64,000 bases of DNA from Actinomadura atramentaria DSM 43919 (GTDB taxonomy: Bacteria; Actinomycetota; Actinomycetes; Streptosporangiales; Streptosporangiaceae): NCBI RefSeq assembly GCF_000381885.1, contig NZ_KB907222.1:1-64000 (forward strand), read 5' to 3'. Below the pieces are notes generated by a model, which worked only from the letters and a program-made list of their open reading frames with translations, searched no databases and was not told the DNA's origin. Made by a program: the position numbers and the translations under genes. Each line of letters begins with the position of its first letter. The first letter of the stretch is position 1. This document shows positions 35,050 to 43,290 of this stretch, piece after piece.

Positions 35050-36079
35050 GTTCACCGGTTCTCCTGACGGCCCGCGGACCGGCACCGGCCTGGACGAGCA
35101 CGTCGCCGGCGCCGAGGACCGGTCGCTCGTCGCCGCCGCGTTCCGCGCGCTGCCCGAACGCCGGCAGACCGTGCTGTGGCACGCGGTCGTGGAGGAGGAG
35201 CCGCGCGCCCAGGTCGCCGCCGCCCTCGGCACCACGCAGAGCCACGTCAACGTCCTGGTGTTCCGCGCCCGCGAGAGCCTGCGCGAGGCGTATCTGGCCC
35301 TGCACGCGTCCACCGTCTGCGCCGGATACGCCGCGGCCCTCGCCCGCGCCGTCCGCAGACGCGGCGCGTCCCGCGGGCTCCGCGCGCACCTGAGCGGCTG
35401 CCCCCGCTGCGCCGACGCCTACGCCGAACTCACCGACCTCGACCGGTGCCTGCGCGCGGCGCTGCTGCCGGTCGCGCTGCTCCCGGCGGTCCTCGGCGAG
35501 ACCGGCGCGCCCGTGGGGGCGGGCGCCGCCGCCAAGGCCGGGGCGCTGCACAAACTCGCGTCCCTTCCCGCAGTCGGCGCGGTGACGGGCGTCGCGCTCG
35601 TCGCCGTGCCGGTCGTGGTCGTGCTGAACCGTCCGGAGGACGCGCCGCGCGGCCCGTCGACCGCCGTGTCCGCGCGGCCCGCGACGGCCGGAACCCAGCG
35701 GTCCCGCGCGGCGTCCCCGGCGCCCGGCGCGACCGCCGCCGTCGTGGCCGAGCCCGTACACCGGCGGACCGCTGCGCCGAGCGCCGCACCGTCCGGACCG
35801 CCGGTCCGAACGGCATCGCCGCCGGTGCCGCGTCCCGGCGTCACGGCGCGGCAGCGCGCGATCCGGGACGGAGCGCCGATGATCGCCGCCGCCAACGGGG
35901 GACGGACGGCCAACGGCGTGCCCCGGCTGCGCACCGACGACCGGCTGAACCGCGCGGCGGGCGACCAGGCGCCCCGGGGCGGCGCGGGGCGCTCACCGGC
36001 CACCCGCGCCATCGGCGCCGCCTGCGTGCGCGCGCAACAGGGCACGACCTGGTGCTCCCTCATCCTCGGAGAAAACTGA
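35048..36079 (+). CDS. Sigma-70 region 4 / anti-sigma zinc-finger fusion lacking region 2
   Basis: A 343-residue frame. Residues ~18-85 are sigma region 4 (LVAAAFRALPERRQTVLWHAVVEEEP then LGTTQSHVNVLVFRARESLREAY). An HxxxCxxC anti-sigma-type finger follows (LRAHLSGCPRC), then one membrane segment (VTGVALVAVPVVVVL), a Pro/Ala linker and a shrunken CAP/SCP-like end (PRLRTDDRLNRAA ... RAIGAACVRAQQGTTWC). Normal members of this sigma/anti-sigma fusion class have region 2 ahead of region 4; here ~100 residues are gone and ATG 35048 is where the homology begins. It cannot bind a -10 element, so it is probably a decaying gene or a modified regulator. Confidence 0.65.
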   Translation: MFTGSPDGPRTGTGLDEHVAGAEDRSLVAAAFRALPERRQTVLWHAVVEEEPRAQVAAALGTTQSHVNVLVFRARESLREAYLALHASTVCAGYAAALARAVRRRGASRGLRAHLSGCPRCADAYAELTDLDRCLRAALLPVALLPAVLGETGAPVGAGAAAKAGALHKLASLPAVGAVTGVALVAVPVVVVLNRPEDAPRGPSTAVSARPATAGTQRSRAASPAPGATAAVVAEPVHRRTAAPSAAPSGPPVRTASPPVPRPGVTARQRAIRDGAPMIAAANGGRTANGVPRLRTDDRLNRAAGDQAPRGGAGRSPATRAIGAACVRAQQGTTWCSLILGEN

Positions 36080-36143
36080 ACCACCCCGCCGGACGGACGG
36101 GTGACCCCGGGCCATGAGCCCACCCGCCGCGACGGAGGACGGG

Positions 36144-37727
36144 TCACAGGATGTCGCGGCGGCGGAAGCCGGCGAAGGCGACGGTGGTGAACGCCAGGCC
36201 GACGAGGGCGACGATCAGCAGGCCGGTCCAGTCGGGGTGGGGGGCCGTGACGGAGGGGACGTGGTGGAGCGGGCTGATGCCGAGAACCCAGTCCCAGAGT
36301 CTGAACAGCGGGCCGAGCAGGGTGAGGGCGAACGTCGCGACGACGCCGAGCCAGCCGACCAGCCGGGCGTCCGGTCGCGCGCCGACGGCGGCCAGGGCGA
36401 GGGCGACGAGGACCCAGACGGCCGGGATGGTGGCGGCGGCCTGACCGAAGACCTCGCCCGCGGAGATGCCGGGTTCCGTGGCGGTGACGACGACGCCGAG
36501 GACGGCACCGGTGATCAGCAGGGCGATGGCCGGTGCGGCGAAGGCGATGACGGCGTTGCTGGCCAGGTACTTGGCGCGGCTGAGTGACGCGGCCAGGAGC
36601 GGCTCGACGCGGTAGTCGGTCTCTTCGGCGTAGATACGCATGACGATCTGGACGCCGAACACGGCGGCGATGATCGCGACGATCTGGAGGATCTGGACGA
36701 GGAAGGCGAACAGCATGCTGGAGGAACCGGCGGAGGCCCCCGTGGGCAGGAACGCCGAGCCGTCGCCCAGGACGTCGCTGACGGGGCCGGCGAGGAATCC
36801 GAAGACGACGCCGAGGGCGGCGAACGCGATGAGCCAGGAGATGACCGATCCGCGGTTGAGGCGGAACGCCAGCCCCCACACGGTGGTCTCCCGGCCGCCG
36901 CGTCCCGGCCCCGGCTTCGGGGCGATGAGCCCCATCCCGAAGTCCCGGTTCCGGTTGAGGGCCAGGGCGAGCCCGGCGGTGAGCGCGGCGAACGCCACGG
37001 CGGCCAGCAGCGGCCACGGGTTGTTCCCGGAGGCCGGTCTCACTTCCTCCAGCCAGCCGAACGGCGTCAGCCACGCCGTCCAGGGAGCGGCCTGGGCGGC
37101 GTCGAGGTAGCCGCGGACGATGAAGGCGACGCCCAGGACGGCGACGGCGAGGGTGTTGGCGGTGCGGGCGTCCGATCCGATGTTCGCCGCGATCCCGGCG
37201 ACGCCGGTGAACATCAGCCCGGAGCCGGCGAACGTCGCCGACAGGGCCAGGGAGTCCCACGGGCCGCCCCCGCAGGCCAGCGTGACCAGCCACGACACCG
37301 CACCGAGCGCGATCGACGCGAACGCCGCCATCGCCATCGCGGTCGCCAGCCGGGTCTGCCGTCCCATCACCCCGGAGGCCAGCAGTTCGGCCTGTCCGGA
37401 GTCCTCGTCGGCACGGCTGTTGCGGATCACGATGAAGACGGCCATCAGGGCGGCGAAGAAGGCGCCGAGGGCTCCGGCGCGCCAGGCGTTGAACCCGTCG
37501 GCGGTCGACAGGTCCCGCGCGGGCCCGAAGATCAGGGCGAGGGCGGGGTTGGAGCCCAGCGTGGCCGTCAACTGCCTGCGGCTGGCCTCGTCGGGGAACA
37601 CCCACGCGTAGGCGAGCACCGACGACGCCGACAGGGCGGTGATCAGCACGACCCACGGGGCGATGTTCCTGCGGTCCTGGACCAGCGCGACCTTCAGCAG
37701 CGGACGGAGCCCGGCGACGGCGGTCAC
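36144..37727 (-). CDS. ABC transporter permease (polyketide/antibiotic exporter type)
   Basis: A 527-residue membrane protein with about twelve hydrophobic segments in two similar halves. It resembles the large permeases of actinobacterial polyketide-antibiotic exporters (VLAYAWVFPDEASRRQ, NSRADEDSGQAELLASG, RIYAEETDYRVEPLLA). The repeated EE/ED..R.E.LLA loops are characteristic. ATG overlaps the stop of the ATPase gene (ATGA). It forms one exporter with the ATPase, under the divergent TetR-type regulator. Confidence 0.88.
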   Translation of the reverse strand: MTAVAGLRPLLKVALVQDRRNIAPWVVLITALSASSVLAYAWVFPDEASRRQLTATLGSNPALALIFGPARDLSTADGFNAWRAGALGAFFAALMAVFIVIRNSRADEDSGQAELLASGVMGRQTRLATAMAMAAFASIALGAVSWLVTLACGGGPWDSLALSATFAGSGLMFTGVAGIAANIGSDARTANTLAVAVLGVAFIVRGYLDAAQAAPWTAWLTPFGWLEEVRPASGNNPWPLLAAVAFAALTAGLALALNRNRDFGMGLIAPKPGPGRGGRETTVWGLAFRLNRGSVISWLIAFAALGVVFGFLAGPVSDVLGDGSAFLPTGASAGSSSMLFAFLVQILQIVAIIAAVFGVQIVMRIYAEETDYRVEPLLAASLSRAKYLASNAVIAFAAPAIALLITGAVLGVVVTATEPGISAGEVFGQAAATIPAVWVLVALALAAVGARPDARLVGWLGVVATFALTLLGPLFRLWDWVLGISPLHHVPSVTAPHPDWTGLLIVALVGLAFTTVAFAGFRRRDIL

Positions 37728-38665
37728 GACCGGTCGTCCTCGGTGCCGTAGTGGCGCAGGAACAGGTCCTCCAGCGAGGGCGGAGCCACCGTGAGGGCGC
37801 TGATCTGGTGACGGCTGAGCTCGGCCATCGCCTCGTTGATCTGGTCGGGCTCGACCGTGCCGGTGAACTTCGTCCCGTCGAGGCGGGCGTCCTTCACGAA
37901 CCGCAGCTCCGCCGGATCAGCGGGCGGCGTGCGGAGGACGGCCTGGACGCTGGTGCGGGTGCCCCGGCGCAACTCGTCCAGGGTGCCGACGTCGACGATC
38001 TTCCCCGACCGGATGATGCTGATCCGGTCCGCGAGCGCTTCGGCCTCGGACAGGATGTGGCTGGACAGCAGGACGCTGCGGCCGCGCGCCTTCTCCTTGG
38101 CGATCTCCTCCTGGAACACCGCCTCCATCAGCGGATCCAACCCCGAGGTGGGCTCGTCGAGGATCAGCAGCTCGACGTCCGAGGACAGGGCGGCGACCAG
38201 GGCGACCTTCTGCCGGTTGCCCTTGGAGTACTGGCGGCCCCGCTTGGCGGTGTCGAGTTCGAACCGCTCGACCAGGTCGCGGCGCCGCTCCTCGTCCAGG
38301 CCGCCGCGCAGGTTGCCCAGCAGGTCGATCGCCTGCCCGCCGGTCAGGCCCGGCCACAGGGTCACGTCGCCCGGCACGTAGGCCAGGCGCCTGTGCAGCG
38401 CCACGACGTCCTTCCACGGGTCGCCGCCCAGGAGTTCGACCGTGCCGGCGTTCGCCTTCAGCAGGCCGAGGAGCACTCGGATGGTGGTCGACTTCCCGGC
38501 CCCGTTCGGGCCGAGGAACCCGTGTACCTCACCGCGCTCGACCGTCAGGTCCAGGCCGTCCAGCGCGCGGAAGGCCCCGTAGGACTTCACCAGGCCTTCC
38601 GCGCGGATCACCGCGTCCCCGCGCCCGCCGGCAGGTGCGCCGTCCGTCGTCGCCGCAGCGCTCAT
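37724..38665 (-). CDS. ABC transporter ATP-binding protein (drug-export type)
   Basis: A 313-residue ATPase with Walker A GPNGAGKST, signature variant SKGNRQKV, Walker B LLILDEPTSGLD and switch-His SSHILSEAEALAD. The C-terminal ~80-residue extension (DELRRGTRTSVQAVL to PSLEDLFLRHYG) is the DrrA-like tail. ATG 38665 has AAGGGA eight nt upstream. Operon with the downstream permease. Powered export of a hydrophobic compound is inferred. Confidence 0.92.
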   Translation of the reverse strand: MSAAATTDGAPAGGRGDAVIRAEGLVKSYGAFRALDGLDLTVERGEVHGFLGPNGAGKSTTIRVLLGLLKANAGTVELLGGDPWKDVVALHRRLAYVPGDVTLWPGLTGGQAIDLLGNLRGGLDEERRRDLVERFELDTAKRGRQYSKGNRQKVALVAALSSDVELLILDEPTSGLDPLMEAVFQEEIAKEKARGRSVLLSSHILSEAEALADRISIIRSGKIVDVGTLDELRRGTRTSVQAVLRTPPADPAELRFVKDARLDGTKFTGTVEPDQINEAMAELSRHQISALTVAPPSLEDLFLRHYGTEDDRS

Positions 38666-38710
38666 CCTCGAGATCCCTTCCCGGCCGGGCGGCCGTCCCG
38701 CCCGCCCACC

Positions 38711-38740
38711 TAAACTATGACACACTATCCCCTGGCATAG
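38711..38740. promoter_or_regulatory. Inverted repeat between ABC exporter and TetR regulator
   Basis: AACTATGACA (38711-38720) and TGGCATAGTT (38731-38740) form 10-bp arms with one mismatch and a 10-nt spacer, in the divergent promoter of the exporter (start 38665) and regulator (start 38787). A further CACTAT-like half lies in the spacer. Strong candidate operator for the adjacent TetR protein. Confidence 0.65.
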
Positions 38741-38786
38741 TTGGTCATGTTCCAGCGACGCGTCCGGTGCAGCTAGGAGGTCCGCC

Positions 38787-39614
38787 GTGACCGACACGAG
38801 CCCCGCGGTGGCCGCCGAGATCGTGGCCGCCGCCGTCCGTCTGGCGCGGTCCTCAGGCCGCGACGTCGCCGACGTGCCCGCCCGCGAGATCGCGGCGGAG
38901 GCGGGCATCTCCCGCAGCACCCTCATGCGCCGCCTGGGCGGCTCCCGCCGGGCACTGGACGACGCCGTGCGCGCGCTCGGGATCGACCCCGGCGGTCAGC
39001 GGCCCGTCCGGGACCGCGCCATCGACGCCGGAGCCCGCCTCATCGGCGAGCAGGGCCTGGCCGCCCTCACCCTGGAGGCGATCGCGAGCCGCGCGGGCTG
39101 CTCGGTCCACAGCCTCTACGACGTGTTCGGCGGCCGGGACGAACTCCTTGGCGCCATCTACGAACGGCACAGCCCGCTCCCGGACCTCGAACACATCCTG
39201 GACGGCTCCCCGCGCGACCTCGCCGACACCGTCCGCGAGATCTACCGGATGCTCACCGTCGCCCTGACCCGCGAACCGCGCATCATGCCCGCCATGTTCG
39301 CCGACGCTCTAGCCCGTCCCGGCAACAGCCCGTTCCCGGGTCTGGCCCGCCAGCTCGTCCCCCGCGTCCTGGCCGTCCTCGGACCGTGGCTCGCCGCCGA
39401 GGTCGACGCCGGACGCATCCGCCCCATGCCGACGATCATGCTTTTCCAGCAGCTCGCCGCGCCGATGCTCATGCACTTCCTCACCCGGCCCGCGCTCGAG
39501 ACCGTCCCCGGCGTCGACCTCCCCGACCCCGACCGGGCCTGCGACGGCTTCGCGGCCGCGTTCCTGCGCGCCGCCGCCCTCCCCCCGCACGACCAGCCCC
39601 CCTCCCGCCCCTGA
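38787..39614 (+). CDS. TetR-family regulator with two HTH domains
   Basis: A 275-residue protein. It contains two TetR-type N-terminal modules: residues ~10-60 (VPAREIAAEAGISRSTLMRRLGGSRRALDDAV) and ~70-118 (LTLEAIASRAGCSVHSLYDVFGGRDELL), followed by a TetR ligand domain. The duplication suggests recognition of an extended or paired operator. GTG start with AGGAGG six nt upstream. Divergent from the ABC exporter, which it most likely represses until an export substrate binds. Confidence 0.88.
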   Translation: MTDTSPAVAAEIVAAAVRLARSSGRDVADVPAREIAAEAGISRSTLMRRLGGSRRALDDAVRALGIDPGGQRPVRDRAIDAGARLIGEQGLAALTLEAIASRAGCSVHSLYDVFGGRDELLGAIYERHSPLPDLEHILDGSPRDLADTVREIYRMLTVALTREPRIMPAMFADALARPGNSPFPGLARQLVPRVLAVLGPWLAAEVDAGRIRPMPTIMLFQQLAAPMLMHFLTRPALETVPGVDLPDPDRACDGFAAAFLRAAALPPHDQPPSRP

Positions 39615-39684
39615 CCGAGCCGGAACGTTCGAGCGGCGGATGTCGGCCGTAGGACGCACCCGGACCGCGAAGCCGCGGGTCGGG

Positions 39685-40824
39685 TCACATGCCGAGTTGC
39701 TTGGAGACGATTTCGTTCATGATTTCGTTGGTGCCGCCGCCGATGCCGAGGATTCGGGCGTCGCGGTAGTGGCGTTCGACCTCGGACTCGCGCATGTAGC
39801 CCATGCCGCCGTGGAGTTGGACGGCCTCGTGGACGACGTGTTCGCAGGCGTAGACGGCCGTGTTCTTGGCGTAGGCGGTCTCGGTGAGGACGTCCTCGCC
39901 CGCGAGGTGGCGTTCCGCGATGGAGCGGGTGTAGACGCGGGCGACGTCCACCATGCGCGCCATCTCGACGATCTTGTGGCGGACGAGCTGGCGGGAGGAC
40001 AGCGGGCGGCCGAAGGTCTCGCGCTCCTTGACGTAGGCGAGCGTGAGGTCCAGGCAGCGCTGCGCCGTCGCGTACGCCTGGACGGCCAGCGACAGCCGCT
40101 CGGTCACGAAGTTCTGCACGATCTGCAGGAACCCGGTGTTCTCCTCGCCGACCAGGTTCTCCACCGGCACCCGGACGTCGGTGAACGACAGCTCCGCCGT
40201 GTCCGAGCAGAGCCAGCCCATCTTGTCGAGCGCCCGCGACACCGTGAACCCCGGCGTGTCCTTCTCGATGACGAGCAGGGAGATGCCGCCGTAGCCGGGG
40301 CCGCCGGTGCGCACGGCCGTGGTGACGAAGTCGGCCCGCACCCCGGAGGTGATGAACATCTTCGCGCCGTTGACGACGTAGGAGTCGCCGTCGCGCACGG
40401 CGGTCGTGCGGATGTTCGCGACGTCCGAGCCGGTGTCGGGCTCGGTGATGCCGAGCGAGCCGATCTTCTCCCCGGCGAGCACCGGCCGGGCGAACCGGTC
40501 GATGAGCGCCTTGTCGCCGGACGCGGCGAGGTGGGGGAGCGCGATCCCGTGCGTGAACAGCGACGCCACGACGCCGCCCGACCCGCCGGACTGGATGATC
40601 TCCTCGGCGACGATCAGCGCGTCGATCGGGTCGCCGCCCGAGCCGCCCGCGTCCTCCGGGAACCCCGCGCCGAGCAGCCCGGCCGCCGCCGCGCGGCGGT
40701 GCAGGTCGCGGGGGAGTTCCCCGGCGCGCTCCCACGCGGCGAGGTCCGGGACGATCTCCCGGGTCGTGAAGTCGCGGACCAGCGCGCGCAGGGCGGTGCG
40801 CTCGGGGGTGTTCCAGGGACTCAA
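39685..40824 (-). CDS. Acyl-CoA dehydrogenase
   Basis: A 379-residue FAD enzyme of fatty-acid or branched-chain acyl-CoA beta-oxidation. Signatures include LGITEPDTGSDVANIRT, the VVNGAKMFITSG strand, and the C-terminal QLHGGMGYMRESEVERHYRDARI. The C-terminal loop reads GIGGGTNEIM, so the Glu of the short-chain EGT motif is absent. This fits long-chain/isovaleryl-type enzymes, whose base lies on an earlier helix, possibly in HKIVEMARMVD. TTG start 40824 is supported by GGAGG five nt upstream. Confidence 0.92.
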   Translation of the reverse strand: MSPWNTPERTALRALVRDFTTREIVPDLAAWERAGELPRDLHRRAAAAGLLGAGFPEDAGGSGGDPIDALIVAEEIIQSGGSGGVVASLFTHGIALPHLAASGDKALIDRFARPVLAGEKIGSLGITEPDTGSDVANIRTTAVRDGDSYVVNGAKMFITSGVRADFVTTAVRTGGPGYGGISLLVIEKDTPGFTVSRALDKMGWLCSDTAELSFTDVRVPVENLVGEENTGFLQIVQNFVTERLSLAVQAYATAQRCLDLTLAYVKERETFGRPLSSRQLVRHKIVEMARMVDVARVYTRSIAERHLAGEDVLTETAYAKNTAVYACEHVVHEAVQLHGGMGYMRESEVERHYRDARILGIGGGTNEIMNEIVSKQLGM

Positions 40825-40916
40825 GGCGGCCTCCAGCGATAGAACGGGATTCGGAATCTAACAGGAGAATGCCCACCTGGTCATTCCGGTCCCGCCCAGC
40901 TCGGACGGCCCGCCGC

Positions 40917-43217
40917 TCAGTCCGCCGGCGGCGTCCACGCCGCGATCTCCGACCGCGCCGTGAATCCGAGCTTGGTCAGGATGTGCTCGACGTGCGAGTC
41001 CACCGTGCGCTTGGCCAGCACGAGCCGGTCCGCGATCTCCCGGTTGGTCAGCCCCTCGCCGATCAGCGCCGCGACCTCCCGCTCCCGCGTCGTCAGCGTC
41101 TCGCGCGCCGGGGCCGGGCCCGGCGCGGCGACCGGCTCGCCGCGCGCCAGCGCGATGGCCTCGGCGTTGGTCAGCTCGGTGCCGCGCCGCTTGGCCGCCT
41201 GGAACCGCTCGGCGGTGAGCCGCTTGCGCGCCGCCCGCTCCGACAGCGCGCGCCGCTCCATGTAGTGCGGCCCGTACTGGAACTGCGCGCCCAGCTCCCG
41301 CCACATCCGCTCGGTCGCGCCGAGCAGCATCACCGCCTCCTCGACCCGGCCCTGCACGACCGCCGCCGGGGTGAGCAGGTCCAGGACGAGGGTGATGCCG
41401 AGCTGGTCGCCCAGGTCCTCCTTGATGCGCAGGCAGTGCATCAGGTCGTCCACGGCCTCGTCGCGGCGGTCGGTCCACCAGCGCGCCGCCGCCCGCGCGT
41501 AGAGCGCGAACGAGTGGTTCCACAGCTCGCCGCTCTCCTCGCCCGCCTCGACGCTCTCCTCGGCGACGGCGAGCGCGCCCTCCCAGTCGCTCTCCAGCGC
41601 CAGCACCGACGACAGGTGCGGCCCGGCGAGCAGCGCCGCCGGGTCGCGGTGGTCGAGCCGCGCGAACTCGGCGCGCGCCTTCTGGATGCGCGTCCGGGCG
41701 CCCTCCAGATCGCCCTCGAACAGCGCGACCAGGCCCTGCCCGTGCAGCGTGTGGGCGCGCAGCGCCGGGTCGTCGGCGGCGGTGGCCTGCGCGAACAGCG
41801 CGCGGGCCAGCGGGCCCTCGCCGCGCTGGACGGCGACCAGCCCCGCCCCGAACGCCACCCACGCCCGCTCCGGGTGCGCGGGCGGCAGGCCCATCGTGGC
41901 GTTCAGGACGCGCTCCTGCCAGCGCAGCGCCTCGGTGAACTGCCCGAGGCACATCCAGTAGTGCTGCAGGACGCCCGCCAGGTGCAGCGCGGTCTCCTCG
42001 TCGCCCGGGGCGTTCACCGAGTACTCCAGCGCGACCCGCAGGTTGTCGTTCTCCTCCCGCAGCCGCAGCAGCGCGGGGAGCTGGCCGGGCCCGACCGCCT
42101 CGCGGTTCGCGGTCTCGGCCAGCGCGAGGAAGTGGTCGCGGTGGCGGCGCAGCACCTCGGTGCGCTCGCCCAGCTCGTCCAGCCGCTCGGAGCCGTACTC
42201 GCGGATCGTGTCGAGCATCCGGTAGCGGCGGCCGTCGCGCTCGCACAGCACGATCGACTTCTCCACGAGCCGGGCCAGGACGTCCAGCAGCGCGTCGGCG
42301 GGCAGCTCCCCGCCCGCGCCGACGCGCTCGGCCGCCGCGAGGTCGAAGTCGCCGGGGAACGCCGACAGCCGCGCCCACAGCAGCCGCTCCTGGGGGGTGC
42401 AGAGGTCGTGGCTCCAGGCGATGGCGGCGCGCAGCGTGCGGTGCCGCCCCCCGGCGGCGCGCGGGGTGCCGAGCAGCCGGAACCGGTCGTCGATGCGGTC
42501 GACGAGCTGGTCCACCGACATGCTGCGCAGCCGCACCGCCGCCAGCTCGATCGCCAGCGGGATGCCGTCCAGGCGGCGGCACAGCCGGGCGACCGTCGCC
42601 TGGTTGTCGTGGGTGAGGGTGAAGCCGGGCACCATCGCCTCGGCGCGGTCGGCGAACAGCGACACCGCGTCGTCGCCGGACGCGCCCGCCGTGCCCGACT
42701 CCGCCGGGGCGACCGGCAGCGGCGGGATGACGAGGGTGTGCTCGCCCATCACGTCCAGCGGCTCGCGGCTGGTGGCCAGGACGCGCAGCCGGGGCGCGGC
42801 CCGCAGCAGCACCTCGGTGAGCATCGCGCACCGGTCCACCAGGTGCTCGCAGGTGTCCAGGACGAGCAGCAGGTGCTTGTCGGACAGGTGGTCGGCGAGC
42901 CGGTCGGACGGGTCGCCGCTGGCCTGGCCGGGCAGCCGCAGCGCCTCGGCGACGGTCCGGGCCAGCAGCGCGGGCTCGCGCAGCGCCGACAGCTCCACCA
43001 GCCACGCGCCGTCGGGGAAGGAGCGCCGCAGGTCGGCCGCGACCCGGACGGCCAGCCGCGTCTTGCCGACCCCGCCGACGCCGGTCAGCGTGACGAGCCG
43101 CGAGCGCGCGAGCATCTGCCGCGCCTCGCCCAGCTCGCGCTGGCGGCCGATGAAACGGGTCATCTCGGCGGGCAGGTTCCCGCCCCGCGACGTCTCCGCC
43201 AGCACCGTGACGATCAC
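40917..43217 (-). CDS. STAND ATPase-LuxR transcriptional regulator
   Basis: A 766-residue regulator: N-terminal LPAEMTRFIGRQREL, NB-ARC-like ATPase with Walker A GVGGVGKTRLA and Walker B LLLVLDTCEHL, then SREPLDVMGEH and FRLLG motifs, a long TPR-like helical region, and a C-terminal LuxR HTH (LTTREREVAALIGEGLTNREIADRLVLAKRTVDSHVEHI in pieces from about 700). Signal binding likely triggers oligomerisation and activation. Unlike the remnant at 32249-34611 it is intact. Start may be GTG 43217 or GTG 43205. Target genes unknown; it lies between the acyl-CoA dehydrogenase and the molybdoenzyme. Confidence 0.9.
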   Translation of the reverse strand: MIVTVLAETSRGGNLPAEMTRFIGRQRELGEARQMLARSRLVTLTGVGGVGKTRLAVRVAADLRRSFPDGAWLVELSALREPALLARTVAEALRLPGQASGDPSDRLADHLSDKHLLLVLDTCEHLVDRCAMLTEVLLRAAPRLRVLATSREPLDVMGEHTLVIPPLPVAPAESGTAGASGDDAVSLFADRAEAMVPGFTLTHDNQATVARLCRRLDGIPLAIELAAVRLRSMSVDQLVDRIDDRFRLLGTPRAAGGRHRTLRAAIAWSHDLCTPQERLLWARLSAFPGDFDLAAAERVGAGGELPADALLDVLARLVEKSIVLCERDGRRYRMLDTIREYGSERLDELGERTEVLRRHRDHFLALAETANREAVGPGQLPALLRLREENDNLRVALEYSVNAPGDEETALHLAGVLQHYWMCLGQFTEALRWQERVLNATMGLPPAHPERAWVAFGAGLVAVQRGEGPLARALFAQATAADDPALRAHTLHGQGLVALFEGDLEGARTRIQKARAEFARLDHRDPAALLAGPHLSSVLALESDWEGALAVAEESVEAGEESGELWNHSFALYARAAARWWTDRRDEAVDDLMHCLRIKEDLGDQLGITLVLDLLTPAAVVQGRVEEAVMLLGATERMWRELGAQFQYGPHYMERRALSERAARKRLTAERFQAAKRRGTELTNAEAIALARGEPVAAPGPAPARETLTTREREVAALIGEGLTNREIADRLVLAKRTVDSHVEHILTKLGFTARSEIAAWTPPAD

Positions 43218-43290
43218 CTCGGGTGAAGGGCTCCGGGGGTGAGCCGGTCGCGGACCATCGTACTCCCCGTGACGGACCGGCGTCTCCCTG

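Noticed and set aside
23644-36079. Prophage or integrative element
   Set aside because: No integrase, transposase, phage structural gene, tRNA or direct-repeat att pair was seen; decay alone does not prove mobility.
40869-43226. 785-codon plus-strand open frame opposite the ATPase-LuxR gene
   Set aside because: The minus strand encodes intact Walker motifs and an HTH; the plus frame is low complexity. A shadow.
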